DNA from: Boothiomyces macroporosus
Taxonomy: Eukaryota > Chytridiomycota > Chytridiomycetes > Rhizophydiales > Terramycetaceae
Direction of reading: 5' to 3'
Length of the DNA: 47,688 bases
Assembly: GCA_027604185.1 (NCBI GenBank)
Contig: JADGKB010000105.1
Location: 1-47,688 of the forward strand
Shown: positions 1 through 9,139 of the stretch, piece by piece
How the letters are laid out: every line of letters begins with the position of its first letter
Position numbering within the stretch: position 1 is the stretch's first letter
Notes under the pieces: model-generated
The model's database searches: none
What the model saw: only the letters and a program-made list of their open reading frames with translations
Told to the model about the DNA's origin: nothing
Position numbers and translations under genes: made by a program

Positions 1-26
1 TGGATAAATAGGGATTTATTAAGTAA

Positions 27-143
27 CTACAGGTGGGAGACTTTGGCCATCGCTTGGCCCATCATTCCTTGTTTGACGGAAGCGTGGACTTGAGCCTGGA
101 AAGCAGAGGCGTGTTGCTTGGATTGGGGTTTTACAGATTGCAT
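27..143 (-). CDS. 38-codon small protein (novel small-ORF family), left copy
   Basis: This is a short intronless ORF of 38 codons ending in TAG. I do not recognise the product. It is basic and Gln-rich, with no signal peptide or membrane segment. A TATAAATA box lies 27 nt upstream of the ATG, and an AATAAA lies 7 nt after the stop. The copy in the right repeat arm (47546-47662) encodes the same protein: the single substitution seen inside the ORF, in an Ala codon, is synonymous. A related 36-codon ORF at 11219-11329 shares the pattern Q-S-K, then F-x2-Q-V-x-A-S-x2-Q-G-x3-Q-x-M-x-K. It is divergent from the H2B fossil, the position a partner histone gene would normally hold. Confidence 0.6.
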   Translation of the reverse strand: MQSVKPQSKQHASAFQAQVHASVKQGMMGQAMAKVSHL

Positions 144-170
144 TTGATGGTACGACTCCCAATGCAGTCC

Positions 171-224
171 TATTTATACGCTTTCTTTCACAGCCATCCC
201 TCGACCTCCATTATTCTGGCTATG
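171..224 (-). promoter_or_regulatory. TATA box and inverted TGGCTRTG pair of the left small ORF
   Basis: Read on the minus strand, TATAAATA (171-178) precedes the ATG by 27 nt. Further upstream are CACAGCCA (189-196) and TGGCTATG (217-224), an inverted pair of the same octamer. The arm spacing is 20 bp here and 10 bp in the right repeat copy, because of a 10-bp insertion that falls exactly between the two sites. The same octamer pair occurs upstream of the Gly/Ser-rich secreted protein genes. Confidence 0.55.
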
Positions 225-305
225 CTGTTTGTTTCCAGCCTTTTCTTCGGCACAACTTCGGTTGAACACTGCACTCTTTGGCTGTGGGTTGGTCGCAGAT
301 GAGAG

Positions 306-600
306 CAATAAGAGGCAGACACCACCAATCTAAATGCAAAGCAGACTTTCAACACATAAGGTCTTGAGGCAAGTGCACCCAGACACTGGTGTTTCCAACA
401 AGGCCATGTCGATCATGAACTCTTTTGTCGCTGATATTTTCGAAAGAGTTGCTGAGGACGCCTCCAAGCTAGCTACAAGAGATCCACCGTCTCTTCCGAG
501 AATCCAAACCGCTGTTCGTTGATCCTTCGTGGGGAACTGACCAAACACGCTGTATCTGAAGGAACCAAAGCATTACCAATTGCCAGTCCTCCTAACTGTG
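306..600 (+). pseudogene. Decayed histone H2B gene, left copy
   Basis: The central H2B stretch is intact in one frame ([11 protein letters not shown], then an AMSIMNSF block and [14 protein letters not shown]). The region before it (KQTFNTY) lies in a second frame. The C-terminal part (KRSTVSS, then GEL.KHAVSEGTKAL) also needs frame changes. At least four small deletions, several in homopolymer-like runs, interrupt the gene, and no intron resolves them. The right repeat copy carries the same lesions, so they predate the duplication or were homogenised. A sequencing artefact common to both copies cannot be fully excluded. Confidence 0.85.
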
Positions 601-631
601 TTCGTCAACATAATAAATAATTTCAACAAGA

Positions 632-990
632 TTTTTTCCGTACAATAGTTTTTAATGGTCCTGGTAGTCTAATTCTCGGTGGAGTGGTTCCAATTGGTCT
701 TTTCAAATCCAGTGAGTAGAATTACAAACGTAGATTTCCAGAAGTATATTTTTACCTGTGTGATAGAGTGGATATCACGTATCTGATTGAGTTTTTCATG
801 TGAAGAGCTTTCTCTCCACTGAGTCCCGTAAATACTTTAACCTGAATAATTATTGTAAATCATCATGTCTTGCTTACAACTGTGCCAATTTTAATTTATA
901 TAATAGGCCCTTTCCTTCTTACACATGTCCCTCCGTTTGCCTTTTTCAACGAGATATTTTATACATGACGTCAACCAAAAAGTTACCTAA
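632..990. other. Intergenic region between repeat arm and first gene
   Basis: This is AT-rich sequence with no convincing gene, RNA or repeat on either strand. It presumably holds the promoter of the membrane-protein gene at 991. Confidence 0.5.
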
Positions 991-1890
991 ATGTCTTTTG
1001 ACCCCACCGACCCTAACTTGACTGGCAGGATTTATGCTGATATAAACCAAGGATGGATGGTATTCTATCACTAACAAAGGTTGTAAAACTAATTGAACTT
1101 GCTGTAATTCCATATGGGTATTTTTGTCTTCGTCCAAACAAAATTGCCTTCATTCTATTCGTAACTGCGTTACTAAACATTCCGCACAACATCACTGCCT
1201 ATGTTGCTTCCTACCTGGGTGATATTGATATTGTAGAATGGCAACATTTGTCGTATTTGTATAATCCACTTCCTTGGTGGATAGCAAATTCGATCTTTGT
1301 GGCTGCAATTAGAGCGTTGGAAATGTACTGCAATTACTTGATAGTTATAGCTGTCGCTGACAAGTCTCATTTCCTAAGAATACGCGTTGTGACTGTTATC
1401 TGTATGGTGGGTGTCTGGTAAATCTTTTATGACCAAAGGGCGAGCAGAATTTACGATGGAGCGACAAGCATGTGTTGTGGTCGGTATGGGTTGTTGTTTG
1501 CTGCTTTAGCAGGTGTTTTGCAGAGTATCATTTGCTTGATTTCCATATTCCATACTATGAGCAAAATCGCGAGCAACAAGTCTTTGGGCAAAGGTGAGGT
1601 CCACCAGCTTTTGTTTAAAAGCGCTGTTCGTTTGATTTTTATCCAAAGTATTGATATCCTTGTAATTGGTAAAAGAAATTAATTTAGTTGGTATTCTTGC
1701 CGAGCCAGTAAACAGTATTTACTTTACTGTGTGGTGGGATATGTTGGCTGGTACTTTTGACAACTGCAGAGCTCTGATTATGTTTATCGATCTCTTGATG
1801 ACGAGATTGGAAACCGCCAAATCCAAAACTGGCAAGAACACTGGCGCAACTTCCATCAAGAGCGAAGTAAAAGGTACCGCAAAGGAATAA
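991..1890 (+). CDS. Polytopic membrane protein, 279 aa
   Basis: Four exons (991-1059, 1080-1417, 1439-1668, 1688-1890) are joined across introns of 20, 21 and 19 nt, giving 840 coding nt. The protein has about seven hydrophobic segments, starting near residue 27 (IELAVIPYGYF) and ending near residue 240. A hydrophilic Lys/Thr/Ser tail of about 30 residues follows. The layout resembles a seven-helix membrane protein, but I cannot assign a family, and no receptor or transporter motif is visible. The ATG at 991 opens the longest continuous spliced frame. The stop TAA lies within AATAAA at 1887-1892, so the 3' UTR must be very short. The phosphatase gene follows 82 bp downstream on the same strand. 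Confidence 0.75.
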
Positions 1891-1972
1891 ACAGCTTTTG
1901 TTTGAAAATGGTTTTTTTCGCTATGCGGGTAATTTGCTGTATGGTAATTTTTTAATTTTTCCAAAAACAGAA

Positions 1973-2458
1973 ATGCCATCTGTCCTTTTCGTTTGCTTGG
2001 GTAATTCAGTCTTAAAATTAGGAAATATTTGCCGCAGCCCAATGGCGGAAGCGGTATTTGCAGATTATGTCAAGAAACTAAACTTGAATTTTACCATTGA
2101 TAGTTGCGGAACTGCTGGATACCATGTCGGAGAGAATCCCGATTCAAGATCAGCTGCGGAATGCAGGAGAAATGGAGTGGCAGTTAATCACAAAGCCAGA
2201 CAACTAACCAAATCGGATTTTACCAATTTCGATTATATTCTGGTGATGGATCATGATAACAAGACGGATGTGCAAAGAGTCAAACCACAAAATAGCACCG
2301 CCAAGATATTTCTGTTTGGAGAATTTGACCCAGAGAATGATTTGGTGATTAGCGATCCATATTATGGAGGCAGAGATGGGTTTGAAAAGAATTTTAGACA
2401 AGTAACAAGGTGCTCTGAGGGATTCATCAAATATTTACAACAAAATAAAGAAATTTAA
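1973..2458 (+). CDS. Low-molecular-weight protein tyrosine phosphatase, 154 aa
   Basis: After removal of a 21-nt intron (2001-2021), the N-terminus reads VLFVCLGNICRSP, the class II CX5R phosphate-binding loop with its catalytic Cys and Arg. The C-terminal part carries DPYYGG, which supplies the general-acid Asp and the two Tyr of this family. Length is normal for the family (about 155 aa). The intron interrupts the loop between the catalytic Cys and Arg. It is a multiple of three without a stop, so unspliced mRNA would encode a phosphatase with seven extra residues in its active site. The ATG at 1973 is chosen because family members begin a few residues before the loop. The enzyme is expected to be cytosolic and to dephosphorylate phosphotyrosine. 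Confidence 0.93.
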   Translation: MPSVLFVCLGNSVLKLGNICRSPMAEAVFADYVKKLNLNFTIDSCGTAGYHVGENPDSRSAAECRRNGVAVNHKARQLTKSDFTNFDYILVMDHDNKTDVQRVKPQNSTAKIFLFGEFDPENDLVISDPYYGGRDGFEKNFRQVTRCSEGFIKYLQQNKEI

Positions 2459-2953
2459 GGGTTATTTATGCGACTTGATACACAATATAATTTACCATTC
2501 TCGTTGCGATTGTAGTACAGATGCTTTTGCACTTGGAAATATCTTGGTTTGGGGAATTCAATTACAACCAATTCTATCATTGGTTCGATGCCAACCCCAT
2601 AATATCTCTCGCCATTGAAATATAAATAGAAACAGACCAAATTAAGCTACATATTGCGCTTTCAAAATATCGCGTTTTGATGGACATGCTCCATTTGATT
2701 TGAACTAATGAAGATTATAAAAAAGAACATGAGTAATTTGGAAATCTTGATATGAATTGCTAGTCCTATTACTGTTTACTTGGTATTCACTTTTTTTTAC
2801 TCGAGAAGATAGCAACCACCCACATTTGAACATGGTCTGGCTTGATTGGATAGTGAGCAATTAGCACATGCATAAAAGTAAACACCACCACTAGCTCGAA
2901 AGCGAAATTTATCATTTTCCAAATCAAGAGTTTTCAGAATTTACTTTTTTTTC
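2459..2953. other. Gap with only weak coding signs
   Basis: No gene is convincing here. On the minus strand, 2455-2640 is open for 61 codons. Two overlapping minus frames between about 2905 and 2643 are also open, and one of them would give a small hydrophobic protein if a 35-nt intron were removed. None shows similarity I recognise, and they contradict each other. The right end must contain the RPC31 promoter; a CATAAAAG box lies near 2870. Confidence 0.3.
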
Positions 2954-3613
2954 ATGAGCAGAGGACGTGGAGGATTTAGAGGAGGAAAAGGCAGAGGAAA
3001 CTCCAATGGATTGGATATACCGGATGATTTAAAATTAAAACTGAATTTTATGGAAACTCCAACTTACCCTGTATTTAGATTTTAAGATTAGGAAATGGAA
3101 ATACCTCCCTTCAGGCAGTTGGATCAGAATGAAGAGCACATACTTGAAATCGAGAAGCGCATCAATAAATTTATGAAGGAGAGTCCGTTTTACCTTGAAC
3201 CTGATCCACCAGAGCCAGGTTAAAATTACTAATACAGAAATAGAGCGATATTCAGATAAATATATTGCAGTGACGAAAAAACCTCCATTCAGATCGCAAA
3301 TGCAAGCTCTAAAAATAAGTAATTATATTTTAATTTCGATATGGAATTTTTTCCTGATGAACTCCATGTTGCATTCACTGGAACAAACAAAAAGAGAAGG
3401 TCGGTTAAATATGCGGATATTGATTTGTCAAAGCTAGATGAATTTGAAAAGGATGAAAAGAAGGATCAGGATGAAATTAATCAAGAACCTGATGAAGATG
3501 AAGAGGAGCCGGATGAATTTGAAGATGAAGAAGATGATAATGACTATGTTATTGATCATTATGATGATGAAATGGATGCGATAGGAAATGAAGATGATGG
3601 CGGTGATTACTAA
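2954..3613 (+). CDS. RPC31: RNA polymerase III subunit RPC31/RPC7-like, 199 aa
   Basis: Four exons (2954-3070, 3092-3218, 3238-3318, 3339-3613) give 600 coding nt. The N-terminus is Arg/Gly-rich (MSRGRGGFRGG). The middle holds the family's conserved EIERYSDKY-like block, followed by FPDELHVAFTG and a basic KKRR. The C-terminal 70 residues are almost wholly Asp/Glu, as expected for RPC31/POLR3G. In Pol III this subunit belongs to the RPC82-RPC34-RPC31 initiation subcomplex. Introns 1 and 2 (21 and 19 nt) are canonical. The third (3319-3338) has a normal GTAATT donor and a TTTTAAT branch region but ends in CG rather than AG. Only its removal restores the conserved frame, so either it is non-canonical or the base is wrong. 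Confidence 0.8.
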
Positions 3614-3837
3614 TTTATGTTTAATATATCCTGAATCTTTGCAATGCTCTCTTGGTTAATTTGCAGTTATTGATCAGAGTAGGTTACTCATATTCAGAAT
3701 AGCTCTATCAAACGAATTAAATCAGTCTAATTTCCCCATTGCCGTGATTCATAAATAGTATCATTCACTTTCTCTAATTCAATTCAGCTCATGATGGATG
3801 ACTAAATCGCAAAAACTGTCAAGAAACTTTACGCGTA

Positions 3838-5406
3838 ATGTTAAGTTGGTTTAGCAGAATGAAAAATAAAAGAGAGAAAAGAGAAATGTTGGGATTGATC
3901 GATAGCCTACCTCAAGATATACTAGAGTACAATGTCTTGTACCATTTGAATGGAGTTGATTTGAATAGATTGGCATCCACGTGTAAAAGTCTACAACAGC
4001 GATTTAAACCATTGGCAGATATCATTCGGAAATCAGAAATACATCCATTACAAGCATGGCCGGTACTATACCTGCAATCTCACCAGATGAACAAGCAGCT
4101 ACTTCAAAATTTAAAACAAAGCACACTTTTATTTCAAGAAGTGATATTGAATGCAGACACGTACTATGAACTATTCAATATCATCCCGAAAACAAAGAGA
4201 TTGTCTGTGACTCTTGGAAGCTATTATCAAACTTTTCTTCATCCTTCTAATGTCATGAAGATTACCGTCGATCAGATATCAAATTTGACGGTAAAGGGAA
4301 TGGACAGAGGAAATATCGGATTTGCTACAGACCTGAGTAGATTTCGAGAAATGCGTTTAAAAGAATTGGCGTTTATTGAAAGCCGCGATTTCATTGTTTC
4401 TTTGGCTTCTGTACTTCCCTATCTCTCAATTACAAAACTCGTCCTGTCACATTGTGCTGTTGGCAATACACAGTTGAAATTACTTACAGAAGCCTTAACC
4501 AGAACTAGAGTCTTATATTTGGATATTACTAGTTTGAATATCACAGAGGAAGGAACCGTGATGTTTGCTCAGTTACTTTGTCAAACTAAATTCAAATCCT
4601 TGATAATTCGCAATTGCCCAATTCGTAAAGCTGGCGCAGACGCTCTTGCAGAATCGCTTCCATTCACACAGGTTAAAGCATTGCATTTGGAGAATAACAG
4701 TTTTAGTCAAGATGACAATCTGCTTTTGTTTGACAGTTTGCCAAGCACATTGATCACGGATTTCTACTGTGACGGATATACATCTATACAGGAACAAGAG
4801 TTACTGTCAAATATTCTACCATTTACAAAGATAACCAATCTCTCTGTGTTCATTGAGCCAAAGTATTTGGTATCCATTCTGGAAAACACAAATCTTGAAA
4901 AGCTCAAGGTAATTGGATCAAATGGTGATTATATATGTGAAGCATTGGGCGAAATTAAAGATATTCCCAAATACCTCGATCTTAGTTTTACTGAAATATC
5001 TATCCATGGACTTTCTGCACTGATATCCAATCTCAGATTCAAAAATACCACTAGTTTAAACTTGACTGGCTGCAGTTTCAAATCTGATGGGCTAATGCTA
5101 TTAAAAGATTATTTGCCTGACCTAGGGCTGAAATATCTATCTTTGGGAAATGAAAACTTTGTTACTTATGAACACTTGGATGACATTTCACTTGATATGG
5201 TGTCAGAATTTCTAAATGAACTGCAATACTATCAAACCCATCTTATTTTCAATCATGTTAATTATCGGAACATTGTAGTTGATGTTTTTGGTAGAAAGTT
5301 TGTAGAGCACAAAGGGAAAACTAGAATATACAATGTCAACGAGCCAATTGAATATATTGATAGAAAGGGCAGATCGGATGGCAAATGTAAATATTTTGAT
5401 GCGTAA
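3838..5406 (+). CDS. F-box/leucine-rich-repeat protein, 522 aa
   Basis: This single-exon gene has an F-box-like segment at about residues 20-60 (SLPQDILEY, then LNRLASTCKSL). It is followed by ribonuclease-inhibitor-like leucine-rich repeats with LxLxxNxF and LSLGNE motifs to about residue 450. In this family the F-box binds Skp1 and the repeats choose the substrate of an SCF ubiquitin ligase. That role is inferred from architecture. Two paralogues of similar length occur in the window (9574-11199 and 21335-23068), diverged but sharing the F-box start and the repeat pattern. The ATG at 3838 is the first in frame. The converging SSH4-like gene ends only 14 bp beyond the stop. Confidence 0.8.
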   Translation: MLSWFSRMKNKREKREMLGLIDSLPQDILEYNVLYHLNGVDLNRLASTCKSLQQRFKPLADIIRKSEIHPLQAWPVLYLQSHQMNKQLLQNLKQSTLLFQEVILNADTYYELFNIIPKTKRLSVTLGSYYQTFLHPSNVMKITVDQISNLTVKGMDRGNIGFATDLSRFREMRLKELAFIESRDFIVSLASVLPYLSITKLVLSHCAVGNTQLKLLTEALTRTRVLYLDITSLNITEEGTVMFAQLLCQTKFKSLIIRNCPIRKAGADALAESLPFTQVKALHLENNSFSQDDNLLLFDSLPSTLITDFYCDGYTSIQEQELLSNILPFTKITNLSVFIEPKYLVSILENTNLEKLKVIGSNGDYICEALGEIKDIPKYLDLSFTEISIHGLSALISNLRFKNTTSLNLTGCSFKSDGLMLLKDYLPDLGLKYLSLGNENFVTYEHLDDISLDMVSEFLNELQYYQTHLIFNHVNYRNIVVDVFGRKFVEHKGKTRIYNVNEPIEYIDRKGRSDGKCKYFDA

Positions 5407-5420
5407 TTAATACATTAAGT

Positions 5421-7627
5421 TTATTGCATATTAAAAAAGGCTTGACTGACTGCCCCAAATTTCAATTTTAGAGTTACATCACAATCAGACCCGATTGTTG
5501 GATAAATTTGGGAAGGCACAAAGTCCGAGTTTTTGAACTCTCTGTCCAATTTTGTACCATTGAGAGTAAAGTAGAATGTAAGTGTTGGTTTTGAGCCTTC
5601 AAAAGTTACCCTATAACCAACACCAACACAATCTCCTTCATTTACTGCTGCCCCACAAGGAACACCAAAATCAACGTCATTCATGAATACAGCCCCATCG
5701 TCACTGTGGTAGGCAACGGATTGAATATCCCACCCTGGCAATCTGAATGGCGGGTATGGGCAACCAGCAAAGCCAATAGCTAAAGTTCCATCTCTTTTGG
5801 GCTTTTTCAAAACTTCAACTTCATATAAACATTCATCGATTGCCATATTTGGATCTTTTACGTGAGGAAGTAATGGTACATTGGATTGGATAGAGCAATC
5901 TTGTCTTGTATTGATTGTTACATATTGAACCCCAGAAATAGGATCCAACGGGCCAATATCCACCACGGGTTGATATCCAATGAATGGAAAGTCTGGGAAA
6001 TATCTAGGTGCCATCATACTCGTCTTAATATCAGCCATTTGCATCGATGGCGGAAGATTTGCAGTCGCAATTGCAGCATCGATGGCAGCCTTTGATCCTG
6101 GTGGATATTTATCAATAAACGCATTTGCACGCATTAATTCATCACGAGTGGCGTTATTACGATTGTGGAATGGTGGCAAGATATCTTCCAATACTTGTTG
6201 ATTGTTTATACTGGTTGGAGCTGATTGATGATTGGTACCTCTGTCATTATTGAAAACAGTTGAGGTGCTTGTATTTTGCTGTCTGTTCCCTTGATTGCTG
6301 AATTGCTGATTCATGAATGTCGAAGGAAACGGTTTACTTTTGCCAGATCGCCTTGAATAGTATTTGGAGGCAGAGTATGCAATTATGACCAAAATTGCCA
6401 CTCCAATCACACCAAGAATGACATACAACCACGGGAAAGATGAAGAGGATGAACAAGAGTCAATTTCCACCGAAGCACCAGTGAAATTATAAGATCCAGA
6501 CTGGAAAAGAATATCACCATATGAAGTTACATTCCAATTGCTGAATTGAATAGAGGATGGTTGATTTACTTGGATAGAGATTGTTGAATAATCACCCATA
6601 TTTGTCGAATACAAATTAGAAGTGCCTTTAAATAGCGTATTGGCACCACCCAATGCAGAAGTAGAAATATTGCTGTAAAAGTTGATATTCGCACTTTGTA
6701 CATTAAACAATCCAGAATACACCAACAGATTTGCAATGGAAAACACACTACCGTTGATTTGAGCTGCAGTAATAGCAAGATTGAGATTGGTAATATTGAG
6801 CTTTGGGTTACCTATCAAGCTGGTGACGAGTGAAGACGAATTGCTATCAATATTTATACTTTGGGTCAGAGAAGTATTCAGTGAAGTAACTGTCGATAGC
6901 AAGCTTCCAAAATCTGAAGATTTACCGTAGAAGGTTGCTGTAAAAGAGGAGAGTGACATTGTTCCGTTAGCGAATAGATTAGTGTTATCAGAATTGTTGA
7001 ATGGAGTAAATGCCGTTTGCGAAACTTGAGCAGGATCATTCACAATAGAAAACTGTTCGGTATCAGCATTGTTTGTAGCGAATGAAACGCAACTGCTTGA
7101 AATTCTGGATACACTATTTGTACTGTGATAATTGTTGTAGTAATAGCTATTTCTTGAATTTTGTAATATGTACCACATATAAAAGTTGTTGTATCCATAG
7201 TTTGAATAATATCCGCCGGTTGGGTATCCTCTAACTGTTCCATAGCCAAGGTTTGACGCACTTGTACTAGATTGACCTACTGAGCGTGTTGAGGAAGAGG
7301 TACTGGTAGAGCCTCCTAATGTTCTGCTTCCTAAAGAACCTCCCGAGCTGCTGCCTCCTGAAGAACTTCCTGAACTGCTGCCTCCAGAAGAACTGGTCGA
7401 GCCTCCAGAGCTAGTTGTACCTCCGCCTTTTGTACCTCCAGAAGAGCCGCTCGAGCCAGAACTTCCACCGCTACTTCCTCCAGAGGATCCATGTCCACCT
7501 CCAGAACCACCGCTTGAACCACCTTTTGTAAATTTCAGTAATTACCTCCATGACCACCTCCACCACCACCTTTGGGAAGCGCAAGCACTTGCACTATCAA
7601 TAGTATATAAATTAGTATTTGCATCAT
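5421..7627 (-). CDS. Secreted-type membrane protein with SSH4/EAR1-like SPRY domain, 727 aa
   Basis: Exons are 7627-7546 and 7522-5421, split by a 23-nt intron. The order of parts is: a signal peptide ending ..QVLALPKGGGGGG (residues 1-25), a Gly/Ser-rich stretch to about 115, a Tyr/Asn-rich patch, an Asn-rich lumenal domain with many N-x-S/T sites, a membrane helix near residues 391-412 (VILGVIGVAILVII), basic residues, then a cytosolic SPRY domain to the end. The SPRY block YPPFRLPGW, VGVGYR and the YPTIG motif match fungal SSH4/EAR1. Those are endosomal adaptors that recruit Rsp5 ligase. The long extracellular Gly/Ser head is not typical of them and is shared with the two neighbouring GPI proteins. 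A TATA box lies 26 nt before the ATG. Confidence 0.85.
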
Positions 7628-7653
7628 TTTTTTAACCAAGAATTCCAAACTTG

Positions 7654-7710
7654 AATTTATAGTCATTTGTTTGTAACTCAACGCCACCGTGGCTGTTACA
7701 CTCATAGCCA
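7654..7710 (-). promoter_or_regulatory. Promoter of the SSH4-like gene
   Basis: On the minus strand, TATAAATT (7654-7661) lies 26 nt before the ATG. Upstream are TGGCTGTT (7690-7697) and CATAGCCA (7703-7710), inverted versions of the TGGCTRTG octamer 5 bp apart. Confidence 0.5.
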
Positions 7711-7908
7711 AAGCTTAGCTACCACAGTCAATCTCAAAAAGAGCAACGCTTTGACTGTCCGAGAAAGGTGATTAATCTAGGCTATGATGGGATGAGTGAT
7801 CATATTTTGATTGCGCAATTAAAGTTTGAAAGTCACTTCAAGATTTCAACAATGAGATTATAAAATAGGTAATTGAATATTTACACGTTTTATTACTGCT
7901 GCACTATC

Positions 7909-8403
7909 CTAAATTACCATCATCACAGTTATTGCAAAGCCAACAGCAGTTTGCATAACCAATTTTTGAGATAAAGCCCCGTCAACAGAATCGTCCCCAC
8001 TGGATGAACCAATGTTTGAGCTACTGCTGCTGCTAGTTGATCCACCAGAAGATGATGTGGATCCGGTAGTACTACCAGACCCTGATCTCGTACCAGAGCT
8101 AGAACTACTAGAAGTGCTTCCAGATACACTTGAAGAGCTGCCAGTCGAGCTGGATGATGTACTTCCTGAACTTGAAGTTCCTCCTCCTTTTGTTCCTCCA
8201 GATGAGTTGCCAGTGGATGTACTTCCATTGTTTCCTCCAGAAGTAGTTGTGCCTCCTCCTTTTGTCCCTCCAGATGAGCTTCCACTGTTTCCTCCAGAAC
8301 TTGAAGTTCCTCCAGAAGAACCTCCACCAGAACCACCTCCACCGCCTCCTTTAGGAAGAGCTAGAACTTGCAAAATCAATAGGATGTAGATAAAAACTTG
8401 CAT
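7909..8403 (-). CDS. GPI-anchored Gly/Ser/Thr-rich surface protein, 164 aa
   Basis: The signal peptide (YILLILQVLALPK) runs straight into GGGGGGSGG. It is followed by about 110 residues built almost only of Gly, Ser and Thr, with loose TKGGGT repeats. The C-terminus is a short polar spacer (DGALSQK) followed by a hydrophobic tail ending VGFAITVMMVI with no cytosolic residues, the layout of a GPI-attachment signal. It probably sits in the cell wall or on the zoospore or cyst surface. This is inferred from composition; no enzymatic domain exists. It is a paralogue of the gene at 8747-9139 and shares its N-terminus with the SSH4-like gene. A TTTAAAAC box lies 27 nt before the ATG. Confidence 0.8.
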   Translation of the reverse strand: MQVFIYILLILQVLALPKGGGGGGSGGGSSGGTSSSGGNSGSSSGGTKGGGTTTSGGNNGSTSTGNSSGGTKGGGTSSSGSTSSSSTGSSSSVSGSTSSSSSSGTRSGSGSTTGSTSSSGGSTSSSSSSNIGSSSGDDSVDGALSQKLVMQTAVGFAITVMMVI

Positions 8404-8430
8404 TATCTAGATTCAAGCCTGAATTTGTTT

Positions 8431-8479
8431 GTTTTAAAGGAGTGCAACATGTGGTGGCTATGACATCCTCTCACAGCCA
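8431..8479 (-). promoter_or_regulatory. Promoter of the 164-aa GPI protein
   Basis: A TATA-like TTTAAAAC (minus strand, 8431-8438) lies 27 nt before the ATG. The octamer TGGCTATG (8455-8462) and its inverted partner CACAGCCA (8472-8479) lie just upstream, 9 bp apart. Confidence 0.5.
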
Positions 8480-8746
8480 TTACTGAGCATCAAAGCAAGA
8501 AACGGGAGTAATGGTTTGAAAAACAACCAATCAGGAAAGTAATTAACTATAAAGTACTTTTTGAATCAATCATTTCCTGTAGCGTAATTTTTGAATTACA
8601 CGTCAGAACTTTTTACATACATTCAAAATTTGACATTCTCAGAAAACTACAAATGATTCTCTTTCCAGATTTTATTTGGGACCTTGAAATGATAAAATTG
8701 AATCAAGCTTTAGTAATGGGGATTTTATTTAAATGTACAAGATTAA

Positions 8747-9139
8747 CTAAATTGCCATGACAACAACCAGTGCAGCAGCTATTGCAGTTTGCGCTACTGC
8801 TTTGCTCCCTAGAGCACTGTCTATAGGAACATAATTACCTCCTCCGCCAAAACTTCCACTTGAACCTCCTGAAGAGCCACCAGATGAGCTAGATCCTCCT
8901 GAAGAGCCACCAGATGAGCTAGATCCTCCTGAAGAACCACCAGATGAGCTTGAACCTCCTGAAGAGCCACCAGATGAACTTGACCCTCCTGAAGAGCCAC
9001 CAGATGAACTTGACCCTCCTGAAGAGCCACCAGATGAGCTAGATCCTCCTGAAGAACCTCCACCAGAACCACCTCCACCGCCTCCCTTTGGAAGAGCGAG
9101 CACTTGCAAGAATAGTAGAATTAAGAGTAGTATTTGCAT
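8747..9139 (-). CDS. GPI-anchored Gly/Ser repeat surface protein, 130 aa
   Basis: The signal peptide (LLILLFLQVLALPK) is followed by GGGGGGSGG, then about six and a half copies of the decapeptide GGSSGGSSSS encoded by a 30-bp tandem repeat. A short non-repetitive piece (YVPIDSALGSK) precedes a hydrophobic tail ending AAALVVVMAI at the very C-terminus, typical of a GPI signal. Apart from the repeats it is nearly the same protein as its neighbour at 7909-8403. A structural cell-surface role is likely but inferred. Repeat number is expected to vary between strains. TATAAAAG lies 26 nt before the ATG. Confidence 0.8.
   Translation of the reverse strand: MQILLLILLFLQVLALPKGGGGGGSGGGSSGGSSSSGGSSGGSSSSGGSSGGSSSSGGSSGGSSSSGGSSGGSSSSGGSSGGSSSSGGSSGGSSGSFGGGGNYVPIDSALGSKAVAQTAIAAALVVVMAI
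8865..9060. repeat. 30-bp coding minisatellite, about 6.5 units
   Basis: Units start at 8865, 8895, 8925, 8955, 8985, 9015 and 9045, each beginning CCTCCTGAAGA. Unit differences are mostly synonymous Ser/Gly codon changes, and the period keeps the frame (10 codons). Confidence 0.95.

Larger units (their letters stand above)
1..631. repeat. Left arm of terminal inverted repeat
   Basis: This arm matches the reverse complement of 47068-47688 with only a handful of differences: a 10-bp insertion (near 201-210) and about three substitutions (near 110, 413 and 624). Both arms start at the very edge of the window. Each contains a 38-codon ORF reading towards the window edge, its TATA box, and a broken histone H2B gene reading inwards. 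The similarity stops abruptly at 631. The repeat probably continues beyond the window, and an assembly breaking in both copies would explain the geometry. A real linear element with terminal repeats is the alternative. Confidence 0.95.

Noticed and set aside
2455..2640. 61-codon minus-strand ORF after the phosphatase gene
   Set aside because: It overlaps the phosphatase stop, has no similarity I recognise and no clean exon upstream.
8012..8389. 125-codon Pro/Glu/Leu-rich plus-strand ORF opposite a GPI gene
   Set aside because: It is the antisense of Gly/Ser codon repeats; biased composition keeps several frames open.
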